Of a stretch of 64,000 nt of DNA, positions 9,166-18,545 are shown one piece after another. Source of the DNA: Chloroflexota bacterium (lineage in GTDB: Bacteria; Chloroflexota; UBA11872; VXNJ01); NCBI GenBank assembly GCA_026707405.1, contig JAPOWW010000004.1, positions 401,181 through 465,180 of the forward strand. Reading direction: 5' to 3'. The notes beneath the pieces are model-generated. The model saw only the letters and a program-made list of their open reading frames with translations. It had not been told where the DNA came from and ran no database searches. The position numbers and the translations under genes are program-made. Each line of letters opens with the position of its first letter. Positions within the stretch are counted from its first letter, which is position 1.

Positions 9166-9299
9166 AGTTCAGAGTCTAGAAGGTTAACCCCGATTTTGAG
9201 GGGATCGGGCAGTCATTGAGCTTTAATCAAGATTCGTTTCAAACTCACGGTGGACCTCGCTGCGGCCAGTCGTGACTTGGGATAGCGAGAGGGGGGAGC

Positions 9300-10412
9300 C
9301 TGTCTGAGAAGATAGTCGTCAGTTCGGCTCCTGGTAGGGCGGGCATCGTCGGCAACCCCAGCGATATGTATGGCGGCGCCGTAATATCGGTCGCTATTGA
9401 ACGGCGGGCATTCGTCGCGATCGAACCTGCCGACAAGTTGACGCTGAACGCGCTCGACGTGGAAGTTTCGCAGACGGTTCGTGCACGAGACGATCTTGCC
9501 CTGGTGCCGTACCCCACGCCGGGCCAACTTCGCGACCTCGATCCTGGAGCTATCGAGTCCTTGCGCCGCCTGACCTATCTCAACGTTCTCAAGGCCGTCC
9601 TTTCGGAGCAGCCCTGGGGAGAGCGGACGGCCAGGCTCACGTGCTGGAGCGATATACCTCCCAACGCCGGCCTTTCGAGCTCCAGCGCGCTCGTTGTGGC
9701 GGCGCTCCACGCGACAGACCGGTTCCTGAACATTGAGCGAGACAGACATGACGCCGCCGAGACGGCGCGACTGATCGAGTTTCGCCGCATGGGGATCACG
9801 TGCGGATATCAGGACTTCTACGCGACCGCCTTCGGCGGACTTTCGTATATGGATTTCCAGGGTAAGGAGCGCTGGCTTGGCCCGAATCTCGAGCCGTTGG
9901 TCAGCGTTGAAGACTTAGCCGAGTCCAGTGGGACGCTGCCGTTCGTCGTCGCCAATACGGGGGTACGAAGGGAATCGAGCTCTCCGCACCGTCCGTTGCG
10001 GGAGCGCTGGCTCCAGGGTGAACGCGAGGTAATCGACGGTATGACCGCTCTTGCAGACAACGCACGGAGTGCGCGGGAGTTGTTCCGGCGGCGCGATTGG
10101 GCGGGCCTAGCCAGATTGATGCAGGATAACCAGCGGATTATCCGCAAGCTGGGCGGATCGGGCGAAGCGGTCGAGCAGCTTTTGCGGAAAGTCACCAGCC
10201 TGGGCGCTACCGGGGCGAAACTCGCGGGTGCCGGCCATGGAGGCACCATCATTTGCATCAGTGGTGAACCGGAGGCTTTCGCCGAGCAATTGATTAAAAC
10301 GCATGGGGTGGAAGCCTTCGCGGTCACTCGTGCCGCCAGGGGCGTTTCGTCCGAGGATCCGCATGTGTGGACGGCCCAACTCGACCGGCGGCGCATGAAA
10401 GCGGAGCATTGA
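9300..10412 (+). CDS. GHMP-family sugar kinase, CTG start
   Basis: An ATP-dependent small-molecule kinase, closest in motif style to glucuronokinase or heptose-7-phosphate kinase. Motif 1 is SSAPGRAGIVGNPSDMYGG. Motif 2 (ATP loop) is NAGLSSSSALVVAA. Motif 3 is GAKLAGAGHGGTIICI near the C terminus. Motif 1 lies before the first ATG (9366), so translation must begin earlier. Between the in-frame TGA at 9273-9275 and that motif there is no ATG, GTG or TTG; CTG 9300, right behind a purine-rich GAGAGGGGGGAG, is the best start (370 residues). The sugar substrate is unknown. The next two genes are a YesL-like protein and a sugar ABC ATPase, which suggests carbohydrate use. Confidence 0.86.
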   Translation: MSEKIVVSSAPGRAGIVGNPSDMYGGAVISVAIERRAFVAIEPADKLTLNALDVEVSQTVRARDDLALVPYPTPGQLRDLDPGAIESLRRLTYLNVLKAVLSEQPWGERTARLTCWSDIPPNAGLSSSSALVVAALHATDRFLNIERDRHDAAETARLIEFRRMGITCGYQDFYATAFGGLSYMDFQGKERWLGPNLEPLVSVEDLAESSGTLPFVVANTGVRRESSSPHRPLRERWLQGEREVIDGMTALADNARSARELFRRRDWAGLARLMQDNQRIIRKLGGSGEAVEQLLRKVTSLGATGAKLAGAGHGGTIICISGEPEAFAEQLIKTHGVEAFAVTRAARGVSSEDPHVWTAQLDRRRMKAEH

Positions 10413-10518
10413 TGGCTATTCTGTCGCAATCTGGGATGGTGGCGGCGCGGAGTCGTGAAGTACCGGAATTAGTGTCGCCAGGCCGCCAAATCGCTAATAT
10501 CAAAGCACGATTGAGGAT

Positions 10519-11307
10519 TTGCCGGCTCCGAAGTCCGGCGAGAAACGGCGGGTGCGCTTGATTCGAGTATTGCGGCACTTCTGGTGGGCGCTGGGCCAAC
10601 TCTACTACGAGCTGATAACCGTGACCCTCAAGATAAACATCATGTGGACGCTCACGGTGCTTCCTCTAATACTTCCCGGCACCTTGTTAGCCGTGGTGAT
10701 GTCACAGCCGGAGGCCCGCGAAAGCATCGCCGACCGCATAATTCCCCTGGAGCTTTTGGTGATAGCGCCGGTAATGACCGCTATCGTACTGTTGATCGCC
10801 GGCCCCGGGACCGCCGCCCTGTACCACAGCGCTCACAATTTCATCGAGCTTGAACCCGTGACGTTCGGTATGTTCTGGCGGGGATTCAAAAAGTATTTCG
10901 TCCGCGGATGGCTTTTGGCCGTAGTGGATATGGCGGCGCTGTTCGTTTGTTTTATCGGATTCTCGTTCTACTGGTTTTCTGGAGAGTTGTTCCAGCAGAT
11001 AATTGCGGTCTTGTTCATCTATCTACTGCTGTTTTGGGTGCTGATGCAACCGTACTTGTACGTACTGCTGGTCAGTCTGGACCTCAACGTCTACCACACG
11101 ATCCGAAACGCCGCGGTGCTCGTTATCGGTAATCCCGGCGCGAGCATCGGTCTGGCGTTTATCACCCTGCTAAGCGCGATATTCGTTCCGATTTTCAATG
11201 TCGTCGCCCTGATTGTCGGACCTTGTGTCGTGGCCTTCACAGGCCATCGCGTCATCGCCGACCTGCTGGAGGCTTACGGGTTGAACTTGGAGGAAAGCGG
11301 CGGCTAG
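10519..11307 (+). CDS. YesL/DUF624-like membrane protein
   Basis: An integral membrane protein of about 262 residues with five or six hydrophobic segments (about 40-62, 77-98, 130-152, 158-178, 195-240). The opening FWWALGQLYYELITVTLKINIMW and the GPGTAALYHSAHNF loop resemble the YesL (DUF624) family, whose members sit beside carbohydrate ABC transporters; function is unknown. The next gene is such a transporter's ATPase. TTG 10519 is poorly placed behind GAGGA; GTG 10552 or TTG 10558 are possible shorter starts. Confidence 0.7.
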   Translation: MPAPKSGEKRRVRLIRVLRHFWWALGQLYYELITVTLKINIMWTLTVLPLILPGTLLAVVMSQPEARESIADRIIPLELLVIAPVMTAIVLLIAGPGTAALYHSAHNFIELEPVTFGMFWRGFKKYFVRGWLLAVVDMAALFVCFIGFSFYWFSGELFQQIIAVLFIYLLLFWVLMQPYLYVLLVSLDLNVYHTIRNAAVLVIGNPGASIGLAFITLLSAIFVPIFNVVALIVGPCVVAFTGHRVIADLLEAYGLNLEESGG

Positions 11308-11345
11308 CCAGAGGTCTGCGCGCGGTCGCACTGAGCAACAAATCG

Positions 11346-12509
11346 ATGTCATCGATAACCGTTGACGAATTAAAGGTCTGGTTGACGGCCAACGACGCCG
11401 TTAGCCGGATTATGAACAGGTCGAGCAATCTCGGTCTCGGAATTAGTGAGGACGGGGACGGCCCAAAGGTGGTCGACGGGCGAGTCCTGGCGCTCGACGA
11501 GGTGAGCCTATCCGTAGAAGACGGCGAAACCGTAGCAATCGTAGGCCCGTCCGGATGCGGGAAAACTAGCCTGCTGAGGGCGCTGGGCGGGCTCGTCCCG
11601 GTCACCTCCGGAAGGGTCTACTTTGACGACGACGACGTCACGGAACTCCCGCCGAAGGAACGACTGATCGGCATAGTCTTTCAGAATTACGCGCTTTACC
11701 CGCACATGGAGAGCAAGCGCAACCTGGGATTCTTCTTCAAGATGCACAAACGCGATCCCGAGGTCCCGGAGCGCGTCGAAGCCACGTGCAAGATCATGGG
11801 AGAAGGGTTCGAAGAGCTGCTCGACAGAAAGCCAAAGACACTATCAGGCGGCCAGAAGCAGCGCGTCGCGATCGCGCGGTGCATCATCAGAAATCCCCGC
11901 GTGTTCCTTTTCGACGAGCCGCTTTCCAATCTCGACGCCAAACTCCGCTCGCAAACCCGCGTGCAGATCAAGAGACTGTTGAGGCGGTTTGGAATAACGG
12001 CGGTCTACGTGACCCATGATCAAACTGAAGCTATCGCCCTTGGCGATCGCATCGCGGTTATGCAGGCCGGCAATATCGTGCAAATCGGGACCTACAGCCA
12101 GATTTACGAGCGTCCGATTAGCAAGTTCGTAGCGGGATTTTTTGGTAGCCCGCCAATGAATTTGCTACCCGCGACCGTGAGAGATGGTCGATTGGTCTGC
12201 GGTGGTTGCGAATTCGAAGTCGATAGCGGTTCGCTCCGGGGTCTGAATGGAGAAGAGGTCACGCTTGGAATCCGGCCGGAGCACATTGAGCTCAGAAACG
12301 GCGGTGGCAATTCGCTCCCGCTCGAAGTCGACATAGTCCAGCGATTGTTGAGCGAGCGAAGTGAGTTGGTCACGTTTCGGATGGGCGAGCACGATATCGT
12401 GGGCAAGTTCGATATCGGAGAACATCTGAGCCGGGGTGCGGTGGTCGGGGTCCGGTTTCGCAAGGACCTAATTAGAGTCTTCGACAACCGTAACATCCGC
12501 GTCGCTTAA
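11346..12509 (+). CDS. sugar-type ABC transporter ATP-binding protein (MalK/UgpC-like)
   Basis: The cytosolic ATPase of a carbohydrate importer, 387 residues. Walker A GPSGCGKTS, Q-loop FQNYALYPHM, signature LSGGQKQRVAIAR, Walker B VFLFDEPLSNLD and switch VTHDQTEAI are complete. A C-terminal TOBE/MalK regulatory region follows, with the family's GIRPEHIEL. A 40-residue N-terminal extension (MSSITVDELKVWLTANDAVS) precedes the ABC core, longer than in MalK. I start at ATG 11346, since earlier in-frame codons overlap the YesL gene. No permease or binding-protein gene is adjacent; a lone binding protein is at 29947-31335. The ATPase may serve several importers, as MsmX does. Confidence 0.9.
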   Translation: MSSITVDELKVWLTANDAVSRIMNRSSNLGLGISEDGDGPKVVDGRVLALDEVSLSVEDGETVAIVGPSGCGKTSLLRALGGLVPVTSGRVYFDDDDVTELPPKERLIGIVFQNYALYPHMESKRNLGFFFKMHKRDPEVPERVEATCKIMGEGFEELLDRKPKTLSGGQKQRVAIARCIIRNPRVFLFDEPLSNLDAKLRSQTRVQIKRLLRRFGITAVYVTHDQTEAIALGDRIAVMQAGNIVQIGTYSQIYERPISKFVAGFFGSPPMNLLPATVRDGRLVCGGCEFEVDSGSLRGLNGEEVTLGIRPEHIELRNGGGNSLPLEVDIVQRLLSERSELVTFRMGEHDIVGKFDIGEHLSRGAVVGVRFRKDLIRVFDNRNIRVA

Positions 12510-12574
12510 CAGTTAAACAGGTTGACGAAGCGTCAATCGGGATGCGCTATCGAGGCCCATTTAGGGGCCGTGAG

Positions 12575-12583
12575 TGCTATACT
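12575..12583 (+). promoter_or_regulatory. extended -10 promoter of the nusA operon
   Basis: TG-C-TATACT at 12575-12583 is a good extended -10 element; no clear -35 is visible at 17 bp. Transcription would start near 12590, upstream of the leader terminator at 12620-12647. Confidence 0.5.
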
Positions 12584-12619
12584 GAACTGAGATCAGACGG
12601 TCTTTCCGAAAATGTTGCG

Positions 12620-12647
12620 AAGTGGGGATCGCCCCACTTTTATTTTT
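12620..12647 (+). terminator. intrinsic terminator/attenuator in the nusA leader
   Basis: AAGTGGGG (12620-12627), loop ATCG, CCCCACTT (12632-12639): a perfect 8-bp stem directly followed by TTATTTTT. It lies between the predicted start site and nusA. Hairpins of this AGTGGG...CCCACT type are known in leaders of rimP-nusA operons, where NusA-dependent termination can feed back on expression. It could equally end transcripts from the upstream ABC gene. Confidence 0.75.
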
Positions 12648-12714
12648 CGTTCGACCCATTTAGAGGTGGCGCGGATCCCTCATCGAGTCGGCTGAATCAA
12701 ACTAGGCGGGGGCT

Positions 12715-13884
12715 ATGAAGAACGACTTCGAGTTGGCCCTTGTGCAAATTGCAGCCGAAAAAGGCCTCAGGGTAGACGACGTGCTCGAGGCTGTGCGCGC
12801 CGGGGTCGAATCGGCCTACCACGATATGCCTGGCGCGGCTGAAGACATAGAGGCGCAGGTCGGTAAAGAGGGTACTTTCACCGTCTACGCTAATCGGACC
12901 GTGGTCGATGAAGTGAGCGATGACGCGACTGAAATATCGCTGGAGGCAGCCAGGAAAATCGATGGTTCGGCCAAGCTGGCCGAAATCGTTCAGATTGACA
13001 TAACTCCGGCGGGATTTGGCAGGATTGCGGCCCAGAAGGCCCGGCAAACGCTGTTTCAGACGCTTCGAGAGGCCGAACGCTCGCTTGTCTACGACCGCTA
13101 TTCGGACCATGTAGGTGAGCTTGTCGTCGGGCGAGTTACTCGAATTGACAATCGAGGAGCAATCCTGGAATTCGGGAGAGCCGAGGGCATCCTGCCGCCC
13201 AACGAGCAGACCCCAACAGAGCGTTACCGGCCTGGGCAGCGCATCAGGGTATATCTGGTGAGCCTAAACGATACTGGTAGGGGACCGCTCTTGAGGGTCT
13301 CCCGCCGACATCCCGACTTTGTAAGGCGGCTGTTCGAGCGCGAGATTCCCGAGGTTGCCAACGGCACCGTTGAAATCGTGACTATCGCCAGAGACGCGGG
13401 CGTTCGGTCCAAAGCGGTGGTCCTGTCGAATCAGGACGGGCTTGATCCGGTTGGATCGTGCGTTGGCGTTCGCGGAGTACGTATCCAGAACATCGTACGC
13501 GATCTGGTGCCTGAAAAGGTTGAGATAATCGAATATCACTCCGATCCACGGGCGTTCGTGGCCAATGCATTGAGCCCCGCGAAGGTGCTGGATGTATCGG
13601 TGGATGTTGAAGAAAACCTTGCGGATGTATTGGTGAGTCCGGAGATGGTCTCGCTGGCAATCGGCAAGGAGGGGCAGAACACCCGACTGGCAGCTCGCCT
13701 GACCGGCTGGAGGATAAACATAAGAGACGCTTCCGCACCCGATCGCCTGCATGTCGAAGCGACGCCGGGAGTCGAAGAAATGCTCGACACGCTGGGAGTC
13801 TCGGCAGACGATGCCGAAGTTGAAAACGATGAACTGCAGGTCGCGTTCGATGCACCGGATACGGCCAATCGGGATCCGAGCTAG
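12715..13884 (+). CDS. nusA: transcription termination/antitermination protein NusA
   Basis: Binds RNA polymerase and nascent RNA to control pausing, termination and antitermination. Domains in order: the N-terminal RNAP-binding domain (about 1-125), an S1 domain (about 130-200, VGELVVGRVTRIDNRGAILEFG), then KH1 and KH2 (about 205-345, with GSCVGVRGVRIQNIVRDL and LAIGKEGQNTRLAARLTGW). The C terminus is a short acidic tail, without the acidic repeats of E. coli NusA; length 389 is normal for non-proteobacteria. It heads the nusA-ylxR-infB-rbfA-truB-ribF operon. rimP, normally just upstream, is absent. Confidence 0.97.
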   Translation: MKNDFELALVQIAAEKGLRVDDVLEAVRAGVESAYHDMPGAAEDIEAQVGKEGTFTVYANRTVVDEVSDDATEISLEAARKIDGSAKLAEIVQIDITPAGFGRIAAQKARQTLFQTLREAERSLVYDRYSDHVGELVVGRVTRIDNRGAILEFGRAEGILPPNEQTPTERYRPGQRIRVYLVSLNDTGRGPLLRVSRRHPDFVRRLFEREIPEVANGTVEIVTIARDAGVRSKAVVLSNQDGLDPVGSCVGVRGVRIQNIVRDLVPEKVEIIEYHSDPRAFVANALSPAKVLDVSVDVEENLADVLVSPEMVSLAIGKEGQNTRLAARLTGWRINIRDASAPDRLHVEATPGVEEMLDTLGVSADDAEVENDELQVAFDAPDTANRDPS

Positions 13885-13887
13885 GCG

Positions 13888-14172
13888 ATGCGCAAACATA
13901 TCCCGCAGCGCTCGTGTATTGTGTGCCGGCTCAAGGTGGCTAAGGATGAGCTTCTGCGGATCGTGCGATGCCCTGACGGGACTTTGAGTCTGGACTTGAG
14001 CGGGCGTCTGCCGGGACGCGGCGCCTATGTTTGCGATTCGGTCAAATGCTGGGAGACCGCCGTCGATCGCGGCGCTATCCAGAGGGCGCTTAACGTTCGG
14101 TTGGAAGTCGGCGCTATGGATAAACTCCGTTCCGAGTTCCGGGACATTGCTTTGCGGATGGGGGTGTCTTAG
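13888..14172 (+). CDS. ylxR: YlxR family (DUF448) RNA-binding protein
   Basis: A small basic protein of 94 residues, 3 bp after nusA. The YlxR hallmark GRGAYVCDSVKCWETA is present, with N-terminal RSCIVCRLKVAKDELLRIV. Family members are nucleoid- or RNase P-associated (reported in some Firmicutes) and nearly always sit between nusA and infB, as here. Confidence 0.9.
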   Translation: MRKHIPQRSCIVCRLKVAKDELLRIVRCPDGTLSLDLSGRLPGRGAYVCDSVKCWETAVDRGAIQRALNVRLEVGAMDKLRSEFRDIALRMGVS

Positions 14173-14214
14173 TGAGCGTCGGAGTCCGGGCACTTGATAT
14201 AGGCAGGTTTCGCG

Positions 14215-16095
14215 ATGCCGCCGCGTAGCAGAGGGCGGTATCGCCCGCCCAGACGTCGACCGCCGCGCCGCGCCGCTCCGCAACAAGTCGACACCGAAGC
14301 TGCGGAACAGGCTACGGCGGTCCGAGAGCGTCCCTCCAAGGTCACGCTCTCGGATTCCACCACCGTGCCCGAACTCAGCGAGCTCATCAACATGACTCCG
14401 TCGGAGGTAATCGGCGAACTTTTCCGCCGAGGAATAGTAACCAACATCAACGCGGTTCTTGATTTTGAGACCGCAGCGATATTGCTTGCCGACTTGCAGA
14501 TCGAAGCTGAACTTGCGACTACGGGGGAAGTCGAACAAGCCCGCAAAGTCGTCGAGGAGGATATCCCGGAGCCCGCGGGCGAGACCGGAACGCGGCCGCC
14601 GGTAATCACTGTTATGGGGCATGTCGATCATGGGAAAACCACTTTGCTCGACTCGATTAGGAAGTCGAGCGTGGCGAAAGGCGAGATCGGCGGCATCACC
14701 CAGAGCATCGGCGCTTACCAGGTACAGGTCGAGGACAGCCTGCTTACTTTTGTAGATACGCCCGGTCACGAGGCATTCACGGCGATGCGCGCGCGCGGCG
14801 CCGATATAACCGACATCGTCGTGCTAGTAGTAGCCGCCGATGACGGTGTGATGCCCCAAACGAGAGAAGCGATCGGTCACGCTCGGGCCGCGGGCGTTCC
14901 GCTTGTAGTGGCGGTAAACAAGATGGATCTTGAGTCCGCCAATGTCCCCAGACTGCTGGCGCAGTTGGCAAACGAGGACGTGCTGGTCGAGACCCACGGT
15001 GGAAATGTCGTTCACGTGGAAATCAGTGCGGAGCAAGGGGACGGGTTGGACGACCTTCTCGAAATGATCATGCTCACGTCTCAGCTCGATGAGCCGACGG
15101 CGCGGGTTACCGGTCCGGGGCGGGCGACGGTTATGGAGACTCGTCTGGATCGCAGCATGGGACCGCTTGCAAACGTTCTCATTACGGCCGGCGAGATCAG
15201 GCCTGGCAACTCGTTTGTGATTGGGACCGAAAGTGGAAAAGTACGCGCCCTTCTCGACCCTGGCGGTCAACGCGTAAAGAGAGCCACGCCGTCACAGCCG
15301 GTTGTGGTCATGGGGCTTAGTGGAATTCCCAAACCGGGCGACGTGTTGGCTGTGGTCGACAATGATCGCACTGCCAGGCAGATCTCGGAATCGAGACGGC
15401 TCCGTGCGCAGCGAGAAGATACTTCCGTCGCCGTCAGGCTGGGTCTGGAAGATCTGGCTTTGCAGCTTTCAAGGGGCCAAATCCAGCAGCTCGACCTGAT
15501 CGTCAAAGGCGACACCGACGGCTCGGTCGAGGCTGTCGTCCGCTCGGTCGAGTCGCTGGGGCATGACATGGTCAAGGCAAATGTCGTTTACAGCGGCGTG
15601 GGTAACATCACCGAATCGGACGTCAATCTCGCCGTAGCGTCCAAAGGCGTTGTAATTGGTTTTGGCGTCAAGCCCACCGGCGCGGCCAGTGCGCTGGCCG
15701 ACACTCACGGGATCGATATCCGAACTTACCGGATCATCTACGAGCTAATAGAGGACGTGAGTCTGACTCTCGATGGCATGTTGAAGCCCGAGATCCGGGA
15801 GATTATCGATGGTCGGCTCGAGATCCGGGGTCTGTTCCGATCCGAGCGTAATCTGAAGATAGTTGGAGGCATGGTTACCGAGGGCGCCATCGTGCGAGGC
15901 GCGAATATTCGGGTGATGCGCGCTGGCGAGTTGGTAGGCACGGGAGCGATCGAATCGGTCCGGCGATATACCGACGTGGTCAACGAAGTCGCCGCGGGAT
16001 ATGAGTGTGGTCTGGCGCTTTCGGTCAGACCGGCCATACAGCTGGGCGATCTAGTCGAGTCCTTTCACGAAGAAGAGTTCCGGCCCGGGCGCTAG
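14215..16095 (+). CDS. infB: translation initiation factor IF-2
   Basis: The GTPase that places initiator tRNA on the 30S subunit. A short Arg/Pro-rich N terminus (about 1-40) leads to an IF2-N-like helical segment (about 58-100, [20 protein letters not shown]). The GTP domain follows: G1 [13 protein letters not shown]2 [11 protein letters not shown]3 DTPGHEAF, G4 NKMD, G5 [11 protein letters not shown]. Domains II-IV follow to residue 626. Length is at the short end for the family, mostly because the N-terminal extension is reduced. The start is ATG 14215, 42 bp after ylxR. Confidence 0.97.
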   Translation: MPPRSRGRYRPPRRRPPRRAAPQQVDTEAAEQATAVRERPSKVTLSDSTTVPELSELINMTPSEVIGELFRRGIVTNINAVLDFETAAILLADLQIEAELATTGEVEQARKVVEEDIPEPAGETGTRPPVITVMGHVDHGKTTLLDSIRKSSVAKGEIGGITQSIGAYQVQVEDSLLTFVDTPGHEAFTAMRARGADITDIVVLVVAADDGVMPQTREAIGHARAAGVPLVVAVNKMDLESANVPRLLAQLANEDVLVETHGGNVVHVEISAEQGDGLDDLLEMIMLTSQLDEPTARVTGPGRATVMETRLDRSMGPLANVLITAGEIRPGNSFVIGTESGKVRALLDPGGQRVKRATPSQPVVVMGLSGIPKPGDVLAVVDNDRTARQISESRRLRAQREDTSVAVRLGLEDLALQLSRGQIQQLDLIVKGDTDGSVEAVVRSVESLGHDMVKANVVYSGVGNITESDVNLAVASKGVVIGFGVKPTGAASALADTHGIDIRTYRIIYELIEDVSLTLDGMLKPEIREIIDGRLEIRGLFRSERNLKIVGGMVTEGAIVRGANIRVMRAGELVGTGAIESVRRYTDVVNEVAAGYECGLALSVRPAIQLGDLVESFHEEEFRPGR

Positions 16096-16115
16096 ACCCT
16101 ACTTACCCGAACGAT

Positions 16116-16493
16116 ATGGCTATGAGCAGGCGGGCCCAGCGTGTGGCCGCACAGTTGACCCGTGATGTGGGCGAGATTCTGCGCTCTAAGGTCGACGACC
16201 CTGATCTGGGCTTTATAACAATAACCAGGGCCTATATAACGGCCGACTTGCGTCATGCTCGCTTGATGTGGGCGGTCTTGGGTGGGGACGACCAAGTCTC
16301 GAGATCACAGGCCGCGCTCGCCCGGGCGTCGAATCACATTCGCAGAGAGCTCGGGTTTGTAATCGGATTGCGCTACACCCCGGCGCTGGAATTTGAGATG
16401 GACGCCGCCTATTTCGATGGAAGCGCCGTCTTGAATACTCTCACCGATCTGGATGTCGAGCCGCGCGGTCCGTCGACCGAAACCGACAGGTAA
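16116..16493 (+). CDS. rbfA: 30S ribosome-binding factor A
   Basis: A KH-type maturation factor for 16S rRNA. RRAQRVAAQLTRDVGEILRSK opens the protein and the core is DPDLGFITITRAYITADLRHARLMW, ending RYTPALEFEMD. Length is about 125 residues. ATG 16116 or ATG 16122 may be used; neither has a clear ribosome site, so coupling to infB (20 bp upstream) is likely. The stop TAA shares its last A with the truB ATG (TAATG). Confidence 0.93.
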   Translation: MAMSRRAQRVAAQLTRDVGEILRSKVDDPDLGFITITRAYITADLRHARLMWAVLGGDDQVSRSQAALARASNHIRRELGFVIGLRYTPALEFEMDAAYFDGSAVLNTLTDLDVEPRGPSTETDR

Positions 16494-17482
16494 TGTCATC
16501 GCAGGAGCCGCCACGCCCGGACGCGTTTTTTCTTAACGTCATAAAACCTCGACACATGACTTCGGCCAAGGTTGTAAACACGATCAAACGAGCCGGAAAA
16601 TTTCGGCGGGTAGGCCACGCCGGTACGCTCGATCCCCTGGCGGACGGGGTATTGCCCGTGGCGGTCGGTGGAGCCACTCGCATGACTACGTTTCTCCACG
16701 GCTTCACCAAATCGTATGTTGCCGTGGTGATGTTTGGTGCCTCCACCGCGACCGACGATCTGGAGGGCAGGCCCGTTACAAGGTCGAGCGTTCTGCCCTC
16801 GCCGAGCCGGATTCGACGCCATTTGCGGCGGCTAGTCGGTGAAACGATGCAGGAGCCGCCGTCCTACTCTGCGGTCCGGGTCGCGGGAAAACGGGCCTAC
16901 GCGGTCGCGCGGACGGGAAAGAGTCCCCAGTTGGCGAAGCGCAAGGCCTACGTTGCCTCGGCGCGATTGCTGGAGCTCGACTTTTGGACTGCTGAAGACT
17001 TGAACCGCGCGGGCCTCGACTGGACTGCGGGCGAATCGCAGGAGTCGAGACGCGGGAGGCTGGTTGCCGCAATTGAGATCGACTGTGGTACCGGGACCTA
17101 TATAAGGAGCATCGCTCGCGACTTGGGGCGCGCGCTCGGCTGTGGCGCGTGCCTGGCGGGCCTTACCAGAACGAGGGTCGGGCCGTTTTGCCTGCCGCAG
17201 GCCTGCTCTCTGAAGGAGACTGTTCATTCGATAGAGAACGGATTCGTCGGCAGAATCGCATACGCTGCGGATATCGCGGGACTGCGGTCGGCGGGTCTGG
17301 CCTTGGGGGTCGATGAGAAGTCTCGGTTTCTGCATGGCTCGATGGTCGATGTCAAAGGATCGACCGGTTGGAATCGGGTGTACGACTACGCGGGACGCTT
17401 TCTTGGCATGGGTGAGGTTGCAAGCGGCGGTTTGCTGCGGCCCAAGGTCGTTCTTCAACGGCCAGGGGTTGGCGCGGCTTGA
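16493..17482 (+). CDS. truB: tRNA pseudouridine(55) synthase
   Basis: Makes pseudouridine 55 in the T loop of tRNAs. The catalytic aspartate is in HAGTLDPLADGVLPV (about residue 47). Other family segments: FTKSYVAVVMFGASTATDD, QEPPSYSAVRVAGKRAY, and EIDCGTGTYIRSIARDLG. Length is 329 residues. It overlaps rbfA by one base (TAATG) and ribF by four (TTGA), so it is translationally coupled on both sides. Confidence 0.96.
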   Translation: MSSQEPPRPDAFFLNVIKPRHMTSAKVVNTIKRAGKFRRVGHAGTLDPLADGVLPVAVGGATRMTTFLHGFTKSYVAVVMFGASTATDDLEGRPVTRSSVLPSPSRIRRHLRRLVGETMQEPPSYSAVRVAGKRAYAVARTGKSPQLAKRKAYVASARLLELDFWTAEDLNRAGLDWTAGESQESRRGRLVAAIEIDCGTGTYIRSIARDLGRALGCGACLAGLTRTRVGPFCLPQACSLKETVHSIENGFVGRIAYAADIAGLRSAGLALGVDEKSRFLHGSMVDVKGSTGWNRVYDYAGRFLGMGEVASGGLLRPKVVLQRPGVGAA

Positions 17483-18456
17483 CTGAAATCCTGCCGACGG
17501 ACCGCGAACCCAAAATTGACGGCCCATCCGCGGTCACCATCGGAAAGTTCGACGGCGTGCACGTGGGACATCAGGCGATCATCGACCAGACGGTGCTTTC
17601 CGCGCGTGACATCGAAGGCGTGTCGGTTGTAATCAACATGTGGCCGCACCCGGCCACAGTCCTCGCGCCGGGCATGAAAATCTCGCTGCTCACCACGCTC
17701 GAAGACCGGCTGGACCTGATCGCGCTCCGGGCGCCGGACTATGTGCAAATCGCCAAATTCGATGTTCATTTTTCTCAACAGTCCGCTACCGACTACCTCT
17801 CATCGCTTCGTGAGAAGTTGGGCATGAAGGTGCTCGTGCTGGGGGAGGATGCCCGCCTGGGGCGTGACCGTCACGCCGGGATCGACGAGTTGAAGCAAAT
17901 AACCAGCCGGCTGGGCGTACGTCTCAAAGTCGTCGAGGTTGTCGGTTCAGGCGAACGTATCGGAAGCGGGCTGGTCAGGAAGGCGTATTCGCACGGAGAC
18001 GTTTCGAACGCGGCCAGGCTCTTGGGAAGGCTGCCGAGCTACAGGGGCGTGGTCGAAACGGGCGACCGTCGGGGGCGGGAGTTGGGGTTTCCGACGGCCA
18101 ATCTCAGGGTCCGCTCCGACCTGGCGTTACCGGTGCCGGGCATATACAAGGGGTCGGCCGTATTAGTCGACCAGCCGGAAAGCGGGCGGTTGTCGGCGGT
18201 TATCAGCCTGGGGACCCGCCCAACCTTCGTGGAAAACGGCGAGTTGCTCCTTGAAGTCCATCTGCTCGACTTCGACCAGGACCTGTACGGGGCCGAATTG
18301 CGGGTGTTTTTCGAAGACCTGATCCGCTCCCAGGCCAAATTCTCCAGCGTCGAAGAGCTTGTCGAGGCCATGCACGGCGACGTCGCCGCGGCTCTGGCCC
18401 TGCCGCAACCTCCCGACGATCTGTACGAGCCGTGGGCTCCCTATAGTCATACTTGA
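17479..18456 (+). CDS. ribF: bifunctional riboflavin kinase/FAD synthetase
   Basis: Makes FMN then FAD from riboflavin. The N-terminal nucleotidyltransferase has GKFDGVHVGHQAIID, with the HxGH-type motif at about 28. The C-terminal flavokinase has RGRELGFPTANLR (phosphate and metal loop) and SLGTRPTFVENG. Length is 325 residues, typical. TTG 17479 overlaps the truB stop as TTGA, a 4-bp coupling overlap. It is the last gene of the nusA operon and ends tail-to-tail with the Gfo/Idh/MocA gene. Confidence 0.95.
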   Translation: MTEILPTDREPKIDGPSAVTIGKFDGVHVGHQAIIDQTVLSARDIEGVSVVINMWPHPATVLAPGMKISLLTTLEDRLDLIALRAPDYVQIAKFDVHFSQQSATDYLSSLREKLGMKVLVLGEDARLGRDRHAGIDELKQITSRLGVRLKVVEVVGSGERIGSGLVRKAYSHGDVSNAARLLGRLPSYRGVVETGDRRGRELGFPTANLRVRSDLALPVPGIYKGSAVLVDQPESGRLSAVISLGTRPTFVENGELLLEVHLLDFDQDLYGAELRVFFEDLIRSQAKFSSVEELVEAMHGDVAAALALPQPPDDLYEPWAPYSHT

Positions 18457-18545
18457 CCTTGCGGCGAATTGTTCCTGAGGTGTAGCAGTCCAGACCGGTA
18501 GGTTGTTAGCTGCCAGAGAAGTCTTGTCGGGGACTGCCGCCGATG

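Noticed and set aside
11223-11345. N-terminal extension of the ABC ATPase
   Set aside because: It lies inside the end of the YesL gene and reads as an arginine-rich shadow.
13264-14769. 501-codon open frame on the minus strand
   Set aside because: It is antisense to nusA, ylxR and infB, which are certain, and its translation is Arg/His-rich with no domain.
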